Shown piece by piece: positions 53,018 through 61,027 of a stretch of 64,000 bases of DNA. Within the stretch, counting starts at the first letter, position 1, and every line of letters begins with the position of its first letter. Under the pieces are notes generated by a model. That model ran no database searches. It saw only the letters and a list, made by a program, of their open reading frames with translations, and was not told the origin of the DNA. Made by a program: the position numbers and the translations under genes. This stretch comes from Bradyrhizobium erythrophlei (GTDB taxonomy: Bacteria; Pseudomonadota; Alphaproteobacteria; Rhizobiales; Xanthobacteraceae), in assembly GCF_900142985.1 (NCBI RefSeq), contig NZ_LT670849.1:6340501-6404500 (forward strand), in the 5' to 3' direction.

Positions 53018-55329
53018 GACTTGCCTCGCTTCGCTTTCTTGCCGGCATTCGCCTTGTCCGGTTTGCGGCGCTTGTCGCGCGGGCTGCGGCCGGGGAAAGT
53101 CTTCGGCCGCTGTTGCGCCCCGCGTCTGTGGCCGCGGGCGGGAACGTTGCCTTCCGAGATCAATTCGAACCGCAACGCGCCGGCAATTGGTGCTGCTTCT
53201 ACCAGACGAACGTCGACCACGTCACCTAATCTGTGCATGGCTCCGCTGCGCGAGCCGATCAAGGCGTGGCGCTTCTCGTCATAGTTGAAATACTCGTCTC
53301 CCAGCGAGCGGATCGGAATCAATCCATCCGCGCCGGTATCCGTCAGTTTCACGAACAGGCCTGAGCGCGTCACGCCGGAAATACGGCCCTGAAAGGTCGC
53401 ACCGACGCGATCAGCGAGGAAATGCGCGATCAGGCGATCGGCCGTCTCGCGCTCGGCCTTCATGGCACGACGTTCCGTGACGGAGATCTCGGCGGCCACT
53501 TCGCTCAAATTCTCTGCCGTCTCAGTGTCCGGCAACGCACCTTCGCCAAGCCCGAGCGCGCGGATCAACGCGCGATGCACGATAAGATCGGCGTATCGCC
53601 TGATTGGCGAAGTGAAATGCGCGTAGCGGCGCAGGTTCAGGCCGAAGTGGCCGTAATTCTCCGACGAATATTCGGCCTGCGCCTGTGAGCGCAGCACCAC
53701 CTCGTTCACCAGCGACTCGGCGTCGTGGCCCTTGACCTGAGCCAGCACGCGATTGAACACGGCCGGCCGCAAGGCACCGGCTTTGGCGAAAGGCAAATCG
53801 AGCGTTTTCAGGAATTCCTGCAACGCATGAACTTTTTCGAGCGTCGGTTCGTCGTGCACCCGGTAGATCAGCGGCAGCGATTTCTTCTCCAGCATTTCAG
53901 CTGCGGCGACGTTGGCCAAAATCATGAATTCTTCGATCAGCCGGTGCGCGTCCAGCCGTTCCGGCACGACGACGCGGTCGACGGTGCCGTCGGCTTTGAG
54001 GAGAATCTTGCGCTCGGGAAGGTCGAGATCGAGCGGGTCGCGCTCGTCGCGCGCCCGCTTTGCGGTCGCGTAGGCTGCATAGAGCGGTCTCAGGATCGGG
54101 TCGAGCAGAGGACCCGTGGCGTCGTCGGGGCGGCCGTCGATCGCGGCCTGCGCCTGCGCGTAACTCAGTTTGGCGGCCGAGCGCATCAGCACGCGATGAA
54201 ACGTATGCGATCGCTTGCGCCCATCGGCTCCGATCACCATGCGCACCGCGAGCGCGCCGCGCGGCTCGCCCGGCACCAGCGAGCACAAATTGTTGGAGAT
54301 GCGCTCGGGCAGCATCGGCACGACGCGATCGGGGAAATAAACCGAGTTGCCGCGCAACAACGCATCGCGGTCGAGCGCCGAACCCGGCCGGACGTAGAAG
54401 GCGACGTCCGCGATCGCGACATGGACGATGTAGCCGCCCTTGTTGTTCGGATCGGAGTCCAGTTCGGCATGGACCGCGTCGTCGTGATCCTTGGCATCCG
54501 GCGGGTCGATGGTGACGAGCGGTACGTCACGCCAGTCCTCGCGGCCTTTCAAGGTGGCGGGCTCGGCTTCCTCCGCCTCGCGCATCGCGTCTCTTGAGAA
54601 GGCCTGCGGAATGTCGTGGGCATGAATCGCGATCAGGCTGATCGCCTTTTCGGATGCGATCGATCCCAGCTTCTCCTTGACCTTGCCGGAGGCGAGGCCG
54701 AAGCCGCGCGAGCGAACCAGATCGACGCTGACGAGATCGCCGTCCTCGGCGCCGAGCGTGCATGGCTTAGCGATGTTCAGCTCGCGACCGGCCTGTTTTT
54801 TGTCGACCGGGATCAGGCGGCCGCTTCCGTCGACATTCTTGCGGAATATGCCGAGCACGCGCGTCTTGGCGTGATCGAGCACTTTCAGAATGCGGCCGCG
54901 ATAAGCGACACCGTCGCGGACGTGGTCATCGAGTTTTTCGGCGCGGAGCAGCACGCGGTCGCCGACGCCGGCTGCGGTGCCCGGCTGGACCCGTCGCGGC
55001 ATGTGGATGCGGATCTTCGGCGGCTCGCCGCGTTCAACCTCATCCCATTCGGCGGGAGTGGCGATGAGCTCGCCGTCGCTGTCGCGGCGCGCGATATCGG
55101 CGAGCACGGTTGCGGGCAGGGTTTCAGGCTCGGCGATTTCCTTGCCGCGCTTCTGGATGATGCCTTCGTCTGCGAGTTCGCGCAGCAATCGCTTCAGCGC
55201 GACGCGGTCGGCGTTCTTGAGACCGAACTCGCGCGCGATCTCACGGGTTCCGATCTTGCCCGGATAGGCGCGAATGAAAGCGACGATGGCGTCCGTCGAG
55301 GGAAAGCCGCTGTCGCGCTGTTTTGCCAC
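53005..55329 (-). CDS. rnr: Ribonuclease R
   Basis: 774 residues from GTG 55329; further GTG starts lie at 55374 and within repeat C, so the true start is unsettled. RNase R is a 3'-5' exoribonuclease that digests structured RNA and helps in trans-translation. N-terminal HTH-like domain (DAIVAFIRAYPGKIGTREIA), cold-shock domains, RNB catalytic domain with TIDPPDAKDHDDAVHAE (metal-binding Asp residues), and C-terminal S1 domain (FQGRISGVTRSGLFVKLTDT) and basic tail. In this strain repeat C lies exactly between it and topA. Confidence 0.94.
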   Translation of the reverse strand: MAKQRDSGFPSTDAIVAFIRAYPGKIGTREIAREFGLKNADRVALKRLLRELADEGIIQKRGKEIAEPETLPATVLADIARRDSDGELIATPAEWDEVERGEPPKIRIHMPRRVQPGTAAGVGDRVLLRAEKLDDHVRDGVAYRGRILKVLDHAKTRVLGIFRKNVDGSGRLIPVDKKQAGRELNIAKPCTLGAEDGDLVSVDLVRSRGFGLASGKVKEKLGSIASEKAISLIAIHAHDIPQAFSRDAMREAEEAEPATLKGREDWRDVPLVTIDPPDAKDHDDAVHAELDSDPNNKGGYIVHVAIADVAFYVRPGSALDRDALLRGNSVYFPDRVVPMLPERISNNLCSLVPGEPRGALAVRMVIGADGRKRSHTFHRVLMRSAAKLSYAQAQAAIDGRPDDATGPLLDPILRPLYAAYATAKRARDERDPLDLDLPERKILLKADGTVDRVVVPERLDAHRLIEEFMILANVAAAEMLEKKSLPLIYRVHDEPTLEKVHALQEFLKTLDLPFAKAGALRPAVFNRVLAQVKGHDAESLVNEVVLRSQAQAEYSSENYGHFGLNLRRYAHFTSPIRRYADLIVHRALIRALGLGEGALPDTETAENLSEVAAEISVTERRAMKAERETADRLIAHFLADRVGATFQGRISGVTRSGLFVKLTDTGADGLIPIRSLGDEYFNYDEKRHALIGSRSGAMHRLGDVVDVRLVEAAPIAGALRFELISEGNVPARGHRRGAQQRPKTFPGRSPRDKRRKPDKANAGKKAKRGKSWKR

Positions 55330-55330
55330 G

Positions 55331-55503
55331 CTAGTGCCCACTTTCCGAAGTTCGTGCACCGCCTCTGCACCCACCTTTCACGAACTTCGGGAAGTCATGG
55401 GCACTAGCAAACAAAATCGTTCTAGTGTGCCGCTTGTCCATTTGAAGTTCCTGGGCGAAGTCCGCCGCTTGTGGTGCAGGAACTTCAAATGGGCGGCGCA
55501 CTA
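55331..55503. repeat. Paired-hairpin repeat, full copy C with different arms
   Basis: Hairpin 1: CTAGTGCCCA (55331-55340), CTTT, CCGAAGTTCGTG (55345-55356), loop, CACGAACTTCGG (55379-55390), GAAGTCA, TGGGCACTAG (55398-55407). Spacer CAAACAAAATCGTT (55408-55421). Hairpin 2: CTAGTGTGCCGC, TTGT, CCATTTGAAGTTCCTG (55438-55453), loop, CAGGAACTTCAAATGG (55477-55492), GC, GGCGCACTA (55495-55503). Same architecture as A/B but with different arm sequences. Its right end CTA is the topA stop codon; its left end is 1 bp from the GTG 55329 start of rnr. Confidence 0.9.
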
Positions 55504-58263
55504 TCCGCTAGCCTTGCTCTTCTTGGCGACGGGTTTTGCGGCCTTCTTGGCCGAAGTTTTGGCCGTCACCGGCGCGCGTGCTTTCGAGGTCGCTTCCGGC
55601 TTCGGCTTGGCGGCCGCTTTCTTGGCTGCGGCCGTCTTTGCAGGCTTCGCCGTGGATGCATCCGCAGCCGGCTTGGCAGCCTCTGCCTTTGCGGCCTCTT
55701 TCTTAGCGACTTTGGGTTTCGCGGCCTTCTTGCCGCCGCGCTTGGCGCCGCCGCCCTTGGCTGCGCGTTCGTCGATCAGCGCGATCGCTTCGGCCAGCGT
55801 GACCGCATCCTTATCCTTGTCGCTCGGGATCGTCGCATTAATGCCGCCCGCGGTGACATAGGCGCCATAGCGGCCGTTCTTCATAGCCACAGCGCCAAGC
55901 GAAGGATGATCGCCAAGCGGCTTACCGGGATCGGCGCCGAAACGACGTCCGCTCGGACCCTTCGCCACTTTCTCGGCGATCAGTGTGACGGCGCGGTTCA
56001 ACCCGATGTCGAAGACCTCATCGCCGGCCTCGAGGCTGGCATAGGTCTTGTCGTGCTTCACGAACGGCCCGAAACGGCCGAGGCCCGCCGTGATCGGCTG
56101 GCCGGTTTCGGGATGCAGGCCGATTTCGCGCGGCAGCGACAGCAATTTGAGCGCCAGCTCGAGCTCGACATCGGCCGGCGAAATGTTTTTCGGAATGCCG
56201 GCGCGCTTCGGCTTTTCGCCTTCCGCGTAATCCTTCGCCTCGCCGAGCTGGATGTAAGGACCGAAGCGTCCGGCTTTGACGATCACGTCGCGGCCGGTCT
56301 CGGGATCCTGACCCAGCACGCGGTCGGCGCTGGCTTCGCTGTCAGCGGCGAGCGGCCGGGTATAGCGGCATTCCGGATAGTTGGTGCAGCCGACGAAGGC
56401 GCCGAACTTGCCGGCCTTCAGGTTGAGCCGTCCGGTGCCGCAGGTCGGGCACTGCCTCACATCTCCGCCATCGGCGCGGGGCGCATAGATATGCGGACCC
56501 AGCATCTCGTCGAGGGCATCGAGCACTTCGGCGACGCGCAGATCCTTGATGTCGTTGACGGCGCCGATGAAGCCGCTCCAGAAATCCCTCAGCACGTCCT
56601 GCCAGGAAATCTCGTTGTTCGAGATCCGGTCGAGCTGTTCTTCCAGTCCTGCCGTGAAGTCATATTCGACATAGCGGGCGAAGAAGTTTTCCAGGAACGC
56701 GACCACGACGCGGCCCTTGTCCTCGCCGTGCAGCCGCTTTTTCTCAAGCCGCACATAGCCGCGGTCCTTGAGCACCTGGAGGATCGAGGCATAGGTCGAG
56801 GGACGACCGATACCGAGTTCTTCCATGCGCTTGACCAGCGACGCTTCGGAGAAGCGCGGCGGCGGCTCGGTGAAATGTTGCGTGACGGCGAGGTCCTGAC
56901 GCTTGACGTTCTCGCCTTCGCTCATCGCGGGCAGGCGGCGGCTCTCGTCATCGTCGGCATCGTCGTCGCGGCCTTCCTGATAGAGCGCGAGGAAACCGTC
57001 GAACTTGATCACCTGGCCGGAGGCGCGAAGCTCGAGCGTGCGCGAACCGGCTTTCGCGGTGATATCGACGGTGGTGCGTTCGAGTTCGGCGGATTCCATC
57101 TGGCTTGCGATGGTGCGGGTCCAGATCAGCTCGTACAGCTTGGCCTGTTCCGGATCGAGCCGGCGGCGCATGTCGTTCGGCCGCCGCGACAGATCGGTCG
57201 GACGGATCGCTTCGTGGGCTTCCTGCGCGTTCTTGGCCTTGGCCTGATACTGGCGCGGGGCTTCCGGCACATAGGCGTTGCCGTAATCCTCGCCGATCAC
57301 CTTGCGCGCTTGCGTGATCGCCGAACCGTCGATCTGAACGCCGTCGGTTCGCATATAGGTAATGAGACCGGTGGTCTCGCCGCCGATATCGATACCTTCA
57401 TAGAGGCGCTGCGCGATCCGCATGGTGTGCGCGGGCGCAAAGCCAAGCTTGCGGCTGGCTTCCTGTTGCAGTGTCGATGTCGTGAACGGGGCTTGCGGAT
57501 TGCGCCGGCCCGGTTTGGCCTCGACGGAAGTGACTACAAAGGTGGCGGCGTCCAGTGCTTTCTTGAAATCCTCGGCTTCCGCGCCGGTGCCGATATCCAG
57601 GCGCTGGATCTTCTTGCCGTCGGCGCCGACAAGCCGCGCCTCAAAGGTATCGCCGCGCGGGGTCGTCAGGGTGGCCACCAGCGACCAGTATTCGCGGGCG
57701 ACGAATTTCTCGATCTCGAGTTCGCGGTCGCAGACGAGCCGCAGCGCCACGGACTGCACCCGGCCGGCCGAGCGCGCGCCGGGCAGTTTGCGCCACAGCA
57801 CGGGCGAGAGGGTGAAGCCGACGAGGTAATCGAGCGCACGGCGCGCCATATAGGCATCGACCAACGCGCCATCGATCTGGCGCGGATGCTTCATCGCGTC
57901 GGTGATCGCCTGCTTGGTGATGGCGTTGAACACCACGCGCTCGATCGCATGATCCTTCAACGCGCGCTTTTCCTTCAAGACCTCCAGGACGTGCCAGGAG
58001 ATCGCTTCACCCTCGCGATCGGGGTCGGTCGCCAGAATGAGCTTGTCGGCGCCCTTCAGCGCCTTGGCGATATCGTTCAGCCGGCTCGCGGCCTTGGGAT
58101 CGACCTCCCAGATCATCTGGAAGTTGGCGTCGGGATCGACCGATCCGTTCTTGGCGGGGAGGTCCCGAACGTGGCCGAACGATGCCAGCACTTCATAGGA
58201 AGCGCCCAGATACTTGTTGATCGTCTTGGCCTTGGCCGGCGACTCCACAATGACGATATTCAT
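55501..58263 (-). CDS. topA: DNA topoisomerase I
   Basis: 920 residues from ATG 58263. Type IA topoisomerase that relaxes negative supercoils. TOPRIM domain (MNIVIVESPAKAKTINKYLG; LATDPDREGEAISWH with the acidic triad), active-site Tyr303 in GLITYMRTDG, and a C4 zinc finger CPTCGTGRLNLKAGKFGAFV with GCTNYPECRY. Repeated topo-C modules (FGPYIQLG, FGPFVKHD) and a Lys/Ala-rich tail of about 90 residues follow. The stop TAG comes from the end of repeat C. An antisense open frame covers it but shows no independent signature. Confidence 0.96.
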   Translation of the reverse strand: MNIVIVESPAKAKTINKYLGASYEVLASFGHVRDLPAKNGSVDPDANFQMIWEVDPKAASRLNDIAKALKGADKLILATDPDREGEAISWHVLEVLKEKRALKDHAIERVVFNAITKQAITDAMKHPRQIDGALVDAYMARRALDYLVGFTLSPVLWRKLPGARSAGRVQSVALRLVCDRELEIEKFVAREYWSLVATLTTPRGDTFEARLVGADGKKIQRLDIGTGAEAEDFKKALDAATFVVTSVEAKPGRRNPQAPFTTSTLQQEASRKLGFAPAHTMRIAQRLYEGIDIGGETTGLITYMRTDGVQIDGSAITQARKVIGEDYGNAYVPEAPRQYQAKAKNAQEAHEAIRPTDLSRRPNDMRRRLDPEQAKLYELIWTRTIASQMESAELERTTVDITAKAGSRTLELRASGQVIKFDGFLALYQEGRDDDADDDESRRLPAMSEGENVKRQDLAVTQHFTEPPPRFSEASLVKRMEELGIGRPSTYASILQVLKDRGYVRLEKKRLHGEDKGRVVVAFLENFFARYVEYDFTAGLEEQLDRISNNEISWQDVLRDFWSGFIGAVNDIKDLRVAEVLDALDEMLGPHIYAPRADGGDVRQCPTCGTGRLNLKAGKFGAFVGCTNYPECRYTRPLAADSEASADRVLGQDPETGRDVIVKAGRFGPYIQLGEAKDYAEGEKPKRAGIPKNISPADVELELALKLLSLPREIGLHPETGQPITAGLGRFGPFVKHDKTYASLEAGDEVFDIGLNRAVTLIAEKVAKGPSGRRFGADPGKPLGDHPSLGAVAMKNGRYGAYVTAGGINATIPSDKDKDAVTLAEAIALIDERAAKGGGAKRGGKKAAKPKVAKKEAAKAEAAKPAADASTAKPAKTAAAKKAAAKPKPEATSKARAPVTAKTSAKKAAKPVAKKSKASG

Positions 58264-58465
58264 GCCATTCCAATAGCTTAGGGAAAAAAGAAAGGCCGGT
58301 TCCGCGAGACTCGCGCCAGCCGTTTCGAACCGAACATGGGTGGTGAGGCCGCCCCTGTCAAATCGACAGCCGTTGAAAGCAGCGAGATGAGGGTAATTTC
58401 TACCTCATACAGGTTGTAAAATATGTATCAAAGGTTGTATTTGCGGCCGGCTTTAAGGCGGGAGA

Positions 58466-58939
58466 TCAGGCGGTCGCTCGCCGCTTCGGCTTGCCCGGTG
58501 GCCGTGCCTTCAAGGTCGTGTCGGCGGGGCCAAGCAGGCGACCATCGCGGGAATAAAGAGCGAGCTTTTCGACCGGACGGCCCGTCTCGCGATCCACGAG
58601 CAGGGTTCCGATCTCTTCGGGATGGGCGTCGAACGCCTCGGTCCATTGCCGGAGCGCCACGATGACCGGGAAGAGCCCGCGGCCTTTATCGGTCAGCACA
58701 TATTCCTGGTAGGCGCTGCCGTCGGATGCCGGCGCGGTCGCGAGTATCTTTTCGTCCACCAGCATGCGCAGCCGCGCGGTGAGGATGTTCTTGGCGAGCC
58801 CGAGACTCTTCTGAAACTCGCCGAAGCGGCGGCGGCCGAGCAGCGCGTCGCGGATGATCAGGAGCGACCACCAGTCGCCGATCACGTCGAGCGCGCGTGC
58901 GATCGGGCAGGCGTCGCCCTCAAAGCTGGTCCGTTTCAC
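58466..58939 (-). CDS. HxlR-family regulator 1
   Basis: 157 residues from ATG 58939. Winged-helix HxlR: FEGDACPIARALDVIGDWWS, LLIIRDALLGRRRFGEFQKS, LGLAKNILTARLRMLVDEKI. Cys11 just before the first helix is where HypR/YodB-like sensors carry a redox-active Cys (here CPIARALDVIG, ten residues from C to G). The last 40 residues are a Pro/Lys/Arg tail. It is divergent from the SDR gene across a 62-bp dyad and probably represses it. Confidence 0.88.
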   Translation of the reverse strand: MKRTSFEGDACPIARALDVIGDWWSLLIIRDALLGRRRFGEFQKSLGLAKNILTARLRMLVDEKILATAPASDGSAYQEYVLTDKGRGLFPVIVALRQWTEAFDAHPEEIGTLLVDRETGRPVEKLALYSRDGRLLGPADTTLKARPPGKPKRRATA

Positions 58940-58993
58940 GGTTCGTCTCCGTCTTCCTGACCGGTCCGGTGGATAAGCGCCATCACGGTCTTG

Positions 58994-59055
58994 TGTGGTT
59001 GCACGATTAAACCAGACAGCCTACGTAGGCAACTAAGTTTAATAATGCAACCACA
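58994..59055. promoter_or_regulatory. 62-bp composite dyad, probable HxlR operator
   Basis: The outer arms are TGTGGTTGCA (58994-59003) and TGCAACCACA (59046-59055). Inside, ATTAAAC (59006-59012) mirrors GTTTAAT (59037-59043) and the centre is the perfect palindrome GCCTACGTAGGC (59019-59030). All share one axis at 59024.5; 23 of 31 positions match per half. It lies in the divergent gap between HxlR 1 and the SDR gene and covers the SDR leader. Confidence 0.8.
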
Positions 59056-59071
59056 TAACCAGGAGGCTTCC

Positions 59072-59851
59072 ATGGCCAACAGACTCGTAAACAAGACGGC
59101 ACTCATCACCGGCGGCAACAGCGGCATCGGGCTTGCGACCGCCCGGCTCTTCGTGGCCGAGGGTGCGAAGGTGACCATCACCGGCCGCAACAAGGAGACG
59201 CTTGCGGCCGCGGCCAAGGAACTGGGGCCGAATGCGCTGGCGATCGTAGCCGATGCCAATGACGTCGCGGCCACCGAAGCCGCCGTGAAGCAGGCGGCGG
59301 AGAAATTCGGCAAGCTCGACATCGTCTTTGCCAATGCCGGCATTCCCGGCAACACGCCGGTCGGCAAGACCACGCTTGAAGCCTTCGAGCAGGTGATCCG
59401 CACCAACCTGACGTCCGTGTTCTTCACCGTGCAGGCGGCGCTGCCCTACCTGAACGACAACGCGTCCGTCGTCCTCAACGGCTCGGTGATCTCGGTGCTC
59501 GGCAATCCCGGCTATTCGGCTTACGCCGCCACCAAGGCGGGCGTGACCGCGATGGCACGGGTGATGGTCTCCGAGTTGTCGCCGCGCGGTATCCGCATCA
59601 ACGTCGTGGCGCCGGGCGCCGCGCGCACGCCGATCTGGAATGGCGCGGCACCGACCGCGGACGCTTTCGCCGCGCTGGAAAAGCGTATCGCCGGCACGAC
59701 TCCGTTGGGGCGGATCGCCGAACCGGATCACATTGCCAAGACCGTGCTGTTTTTGGCGTCAGACGACGCGGCCCATGTGCAGGGTCAGGAGATCTTCGTC
59801 GATGGCGGCGCGACCAGTTCGCCGGCAGGCGCACCGGTGTTCCGCGGCTAA
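59072..59851 (+). CDS. Short-chain dehydrogenase/reductase
   Basis: 259 residues from ATG 59072, preceded by AGGAGG. Classical SDR: TGGNSGIG nucleotide-binding motif near residues 13-20, NAG (FANAGIPG), catalytic Ser in GSVIS and YSAYAATKAG with the YxxxK pair. The Arg in ITGRNKE after the second strand and the motif VADAND suggest NADP(H). Substrate unknown, plausibly a quinone or carbonyl. Induced, by inference, when HxlR 1 leaves the dyad upstream. Confidence 0.9.
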   Translation: MANRLVNKTALITGGNSGIGLATARLFVAEGAKVTITGRNKETLAAAAKELGPNALAIVADANDVAATEAAVKQAAEKFGKLDIVFANAGIPGNTPVGKTTLEAFEQVIRTNLTSVFFTVQAALPYLNDNASVVLNGSVISVLGNPGYSAYAATKAGVTAMARVMVSELSPRGIRINVVAPGAARTPIWNGAAPTADAFAALEKRIAGTTPLGRIAEPDHIAKTVLFLASDDAAHVQGQEIFVDGGATSSPAGAPVFRG

Positions 59852-59865
59852 TCAATCGAGCAGTG

Positions 59866-59900
59866 AAAGAGCCCGCTGTCACGACGACAGCGGGCTCTTT
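59866..59900. terminator. Bidirectional terminator between SDR and azoR
   Basis: AAAGAGCCCGCTGTC (59866-59880) pairs perfectly with GACAGCGGGCTCTTT (59886-59900), loop ACGAC, with A- and T-rich flanks. It ends both convergent genes. Confidence 0.92.
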
Positions 59901-59910
59901 CTAATTATCG

Positions 59911-60525
59911 TCAGGCTGCGCGGAGGTTGGTCACGGCCTCGAGCGCGCCGGCGAGCGCCTTTTCGCGATGCTCGGGACCGACTTGAATGCCTTCGGCCAG
60001 GATGAATTCGAGATTGGTGACGCCGATGAATCCGAAGATTCCGCGAAGATACGTTTCCAGATGTTCGAGCGCGGCTGCGGGCGTGCCCGCGCCATAGAAG
60101 CCGCCGCGCGAGATCGCGACGATGACGCGCTTGTGGCCAGCCAGCCCTTGCGGCCCTTGGGCGTCGTATTTGAAGGTCTTGCCGGCAACGACGATGCGGT
60201 CGATCCAGGCCTTGAGCTGGCTTGGAATGGTGAAGTTGTACATCGGCGCGCCCAGCACGATCGTGTCGGCGGCCAGAAATTCCGCAAGCACTGCCTGGCT
60301 CGCGGCCATGTCCTGCGCGAGCCCCGCATCGGCGCTGGCTGCCCCCTGCGCGGCCGCGAGGTGCGCTCCGGAAAGGTGGGAAAGCGGGGTAGCACTGAGG
60401 TCGCGGTAGGTAATGTCGAGGCTGGGGTTTGTCTGGCGCAGCCGGTCGACGATGGCCGCCGACACTTGCCGGCTGACGGAATGCGGGCCGAGGACGCTGG
60501 AATCGATGTGGAGCAGTTTTTTCAT
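59911..60525 (-). CDS. azoR: FMN-dependent NADH-azoreductase
   Basis: 204 residues from ATG 60525 (ATG 60534 is also possible). AzoR reduces azo bonds and, more relevant in vivo, quinones in two-electron steps. Flavodoxin-like fold: [80 protein letters not shown], and the [16 protein letters not shown] end. Divergent from HxlR 2 across a palindrome. Confidence 0.92.
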   Translation of the reverse strand: MKKLLHIDSSVLGPHSVSRQVSAAIVDRLRQTNPSLDITYRDLSATPLSHLSGAHLAAAQGAASADAGLAQDMAASQAVLAEFLAADTIVLGAPMYNFTIPSQLKAWIDRIVVAGKTFKYDAQGPQGLAGHKRVIVAISRGGFYGAGTPAAALEHLETYLRGIFGFIGVTNLEFILAEGIQVGPEHREKALAGALEAVTNLRAA

Positions 60526-60551
60526 GGTGAGCACCTTGGTATTGGTTTGTA

Positions 60552-60568
60552 ACTCACGCTATATGAGT
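60552..60568. promoter_or_regulatory. Probable HxlR operator upstream of azoR
   Basis: ACTCA (60552-60556) and TGAGT (60564-60568) flank CGCTATA. It lies between azoR (start 60525) and HxlR 2 (start 60621), the expected place for a shared operator of a YodB-type repressor. Confidence 0.6.
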
Positions 60569-60620
60569 GACTATCCTTGAACCCCACAAGAACGCACTTT
60601 TTTGAAACCCGGGCACATTC

Positions 60621-61025
60621 TTGAAACCTGAGAACACCAGAGTTCCTGTTCTTCCTCCTTCACCGGCCCAGCACGAAGGCTGCCGCGGCGTCGCTTCGGT
60701 GCTGGCGCGGGTCGGCGATAAATGGAGCGTGTTCGTCATCATGATGCTGTTCGACGGACCGAAGCGCTTCAACGAGATCAAGCGCCTGATCGACGGCATC
60801 TCGCAGCGGATGCTGACGCTGACCTTGCGCGGCCTGGAGCGCGACGGGCTGGTGACGCGCACGGTTTTTCCGACCATTCCACCACGCGTCGATTACGAAC
60901 TGACCGATCTCGGACGAGGTTTAAGCCAACCGGTCATGGCGCTTGGCGAATGGGCGAAAAACCATCAGATCGAAATCGAGACGGCGCGCGCTCGTTTTGA
61001 CGGCAGGCGGGAGGCGGCCGAATAG
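60621..61025 (+). CDS. HxlR-family regulator 2 (YodB-like)
   Basis: 134 residues from TTG 60621; no clear ATG, so the start is uncertain. HxlR wing-helix: HEGCRGVASVLARVGDKWSV, FVIMMLFDGPKRFNEIKRLI, DGISQRMLTLTLRGLERDGL. Cys21 lies 11 residues before the Gly of GDKW, the same spacing as the redox-sensing Cys6 in B. subtilis YodB, which represses azoR1 and is inactivated by quinones and diamide. The adjacent azoR fits the same logic. It ends 2 bp before the dprA stop. Confidence 0.88.
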   Translation: MKPENTRVPVLPPSPAQHEGCRGVASVLARVGDKWSVFVIMMLFDGPKRFNEIKRLIDGISQRMLTLTLRGLERDGLVTRTVFPTIPPRVDYELTDLGRGLSQPVMALGEWAKNHQIEIETARARFDGRREAAE

Positions 61026-61027
61026 CG

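Noticed and set aside
55471..58281. Very long open frame (936 codons) on the plus strand opposite topA
   Set aside because: It is antisense to a clearly conserved topoisomerase gene in high-GC DNA, where such shadow frames are common, and it shows no protein family signature or ribosome-binding site.
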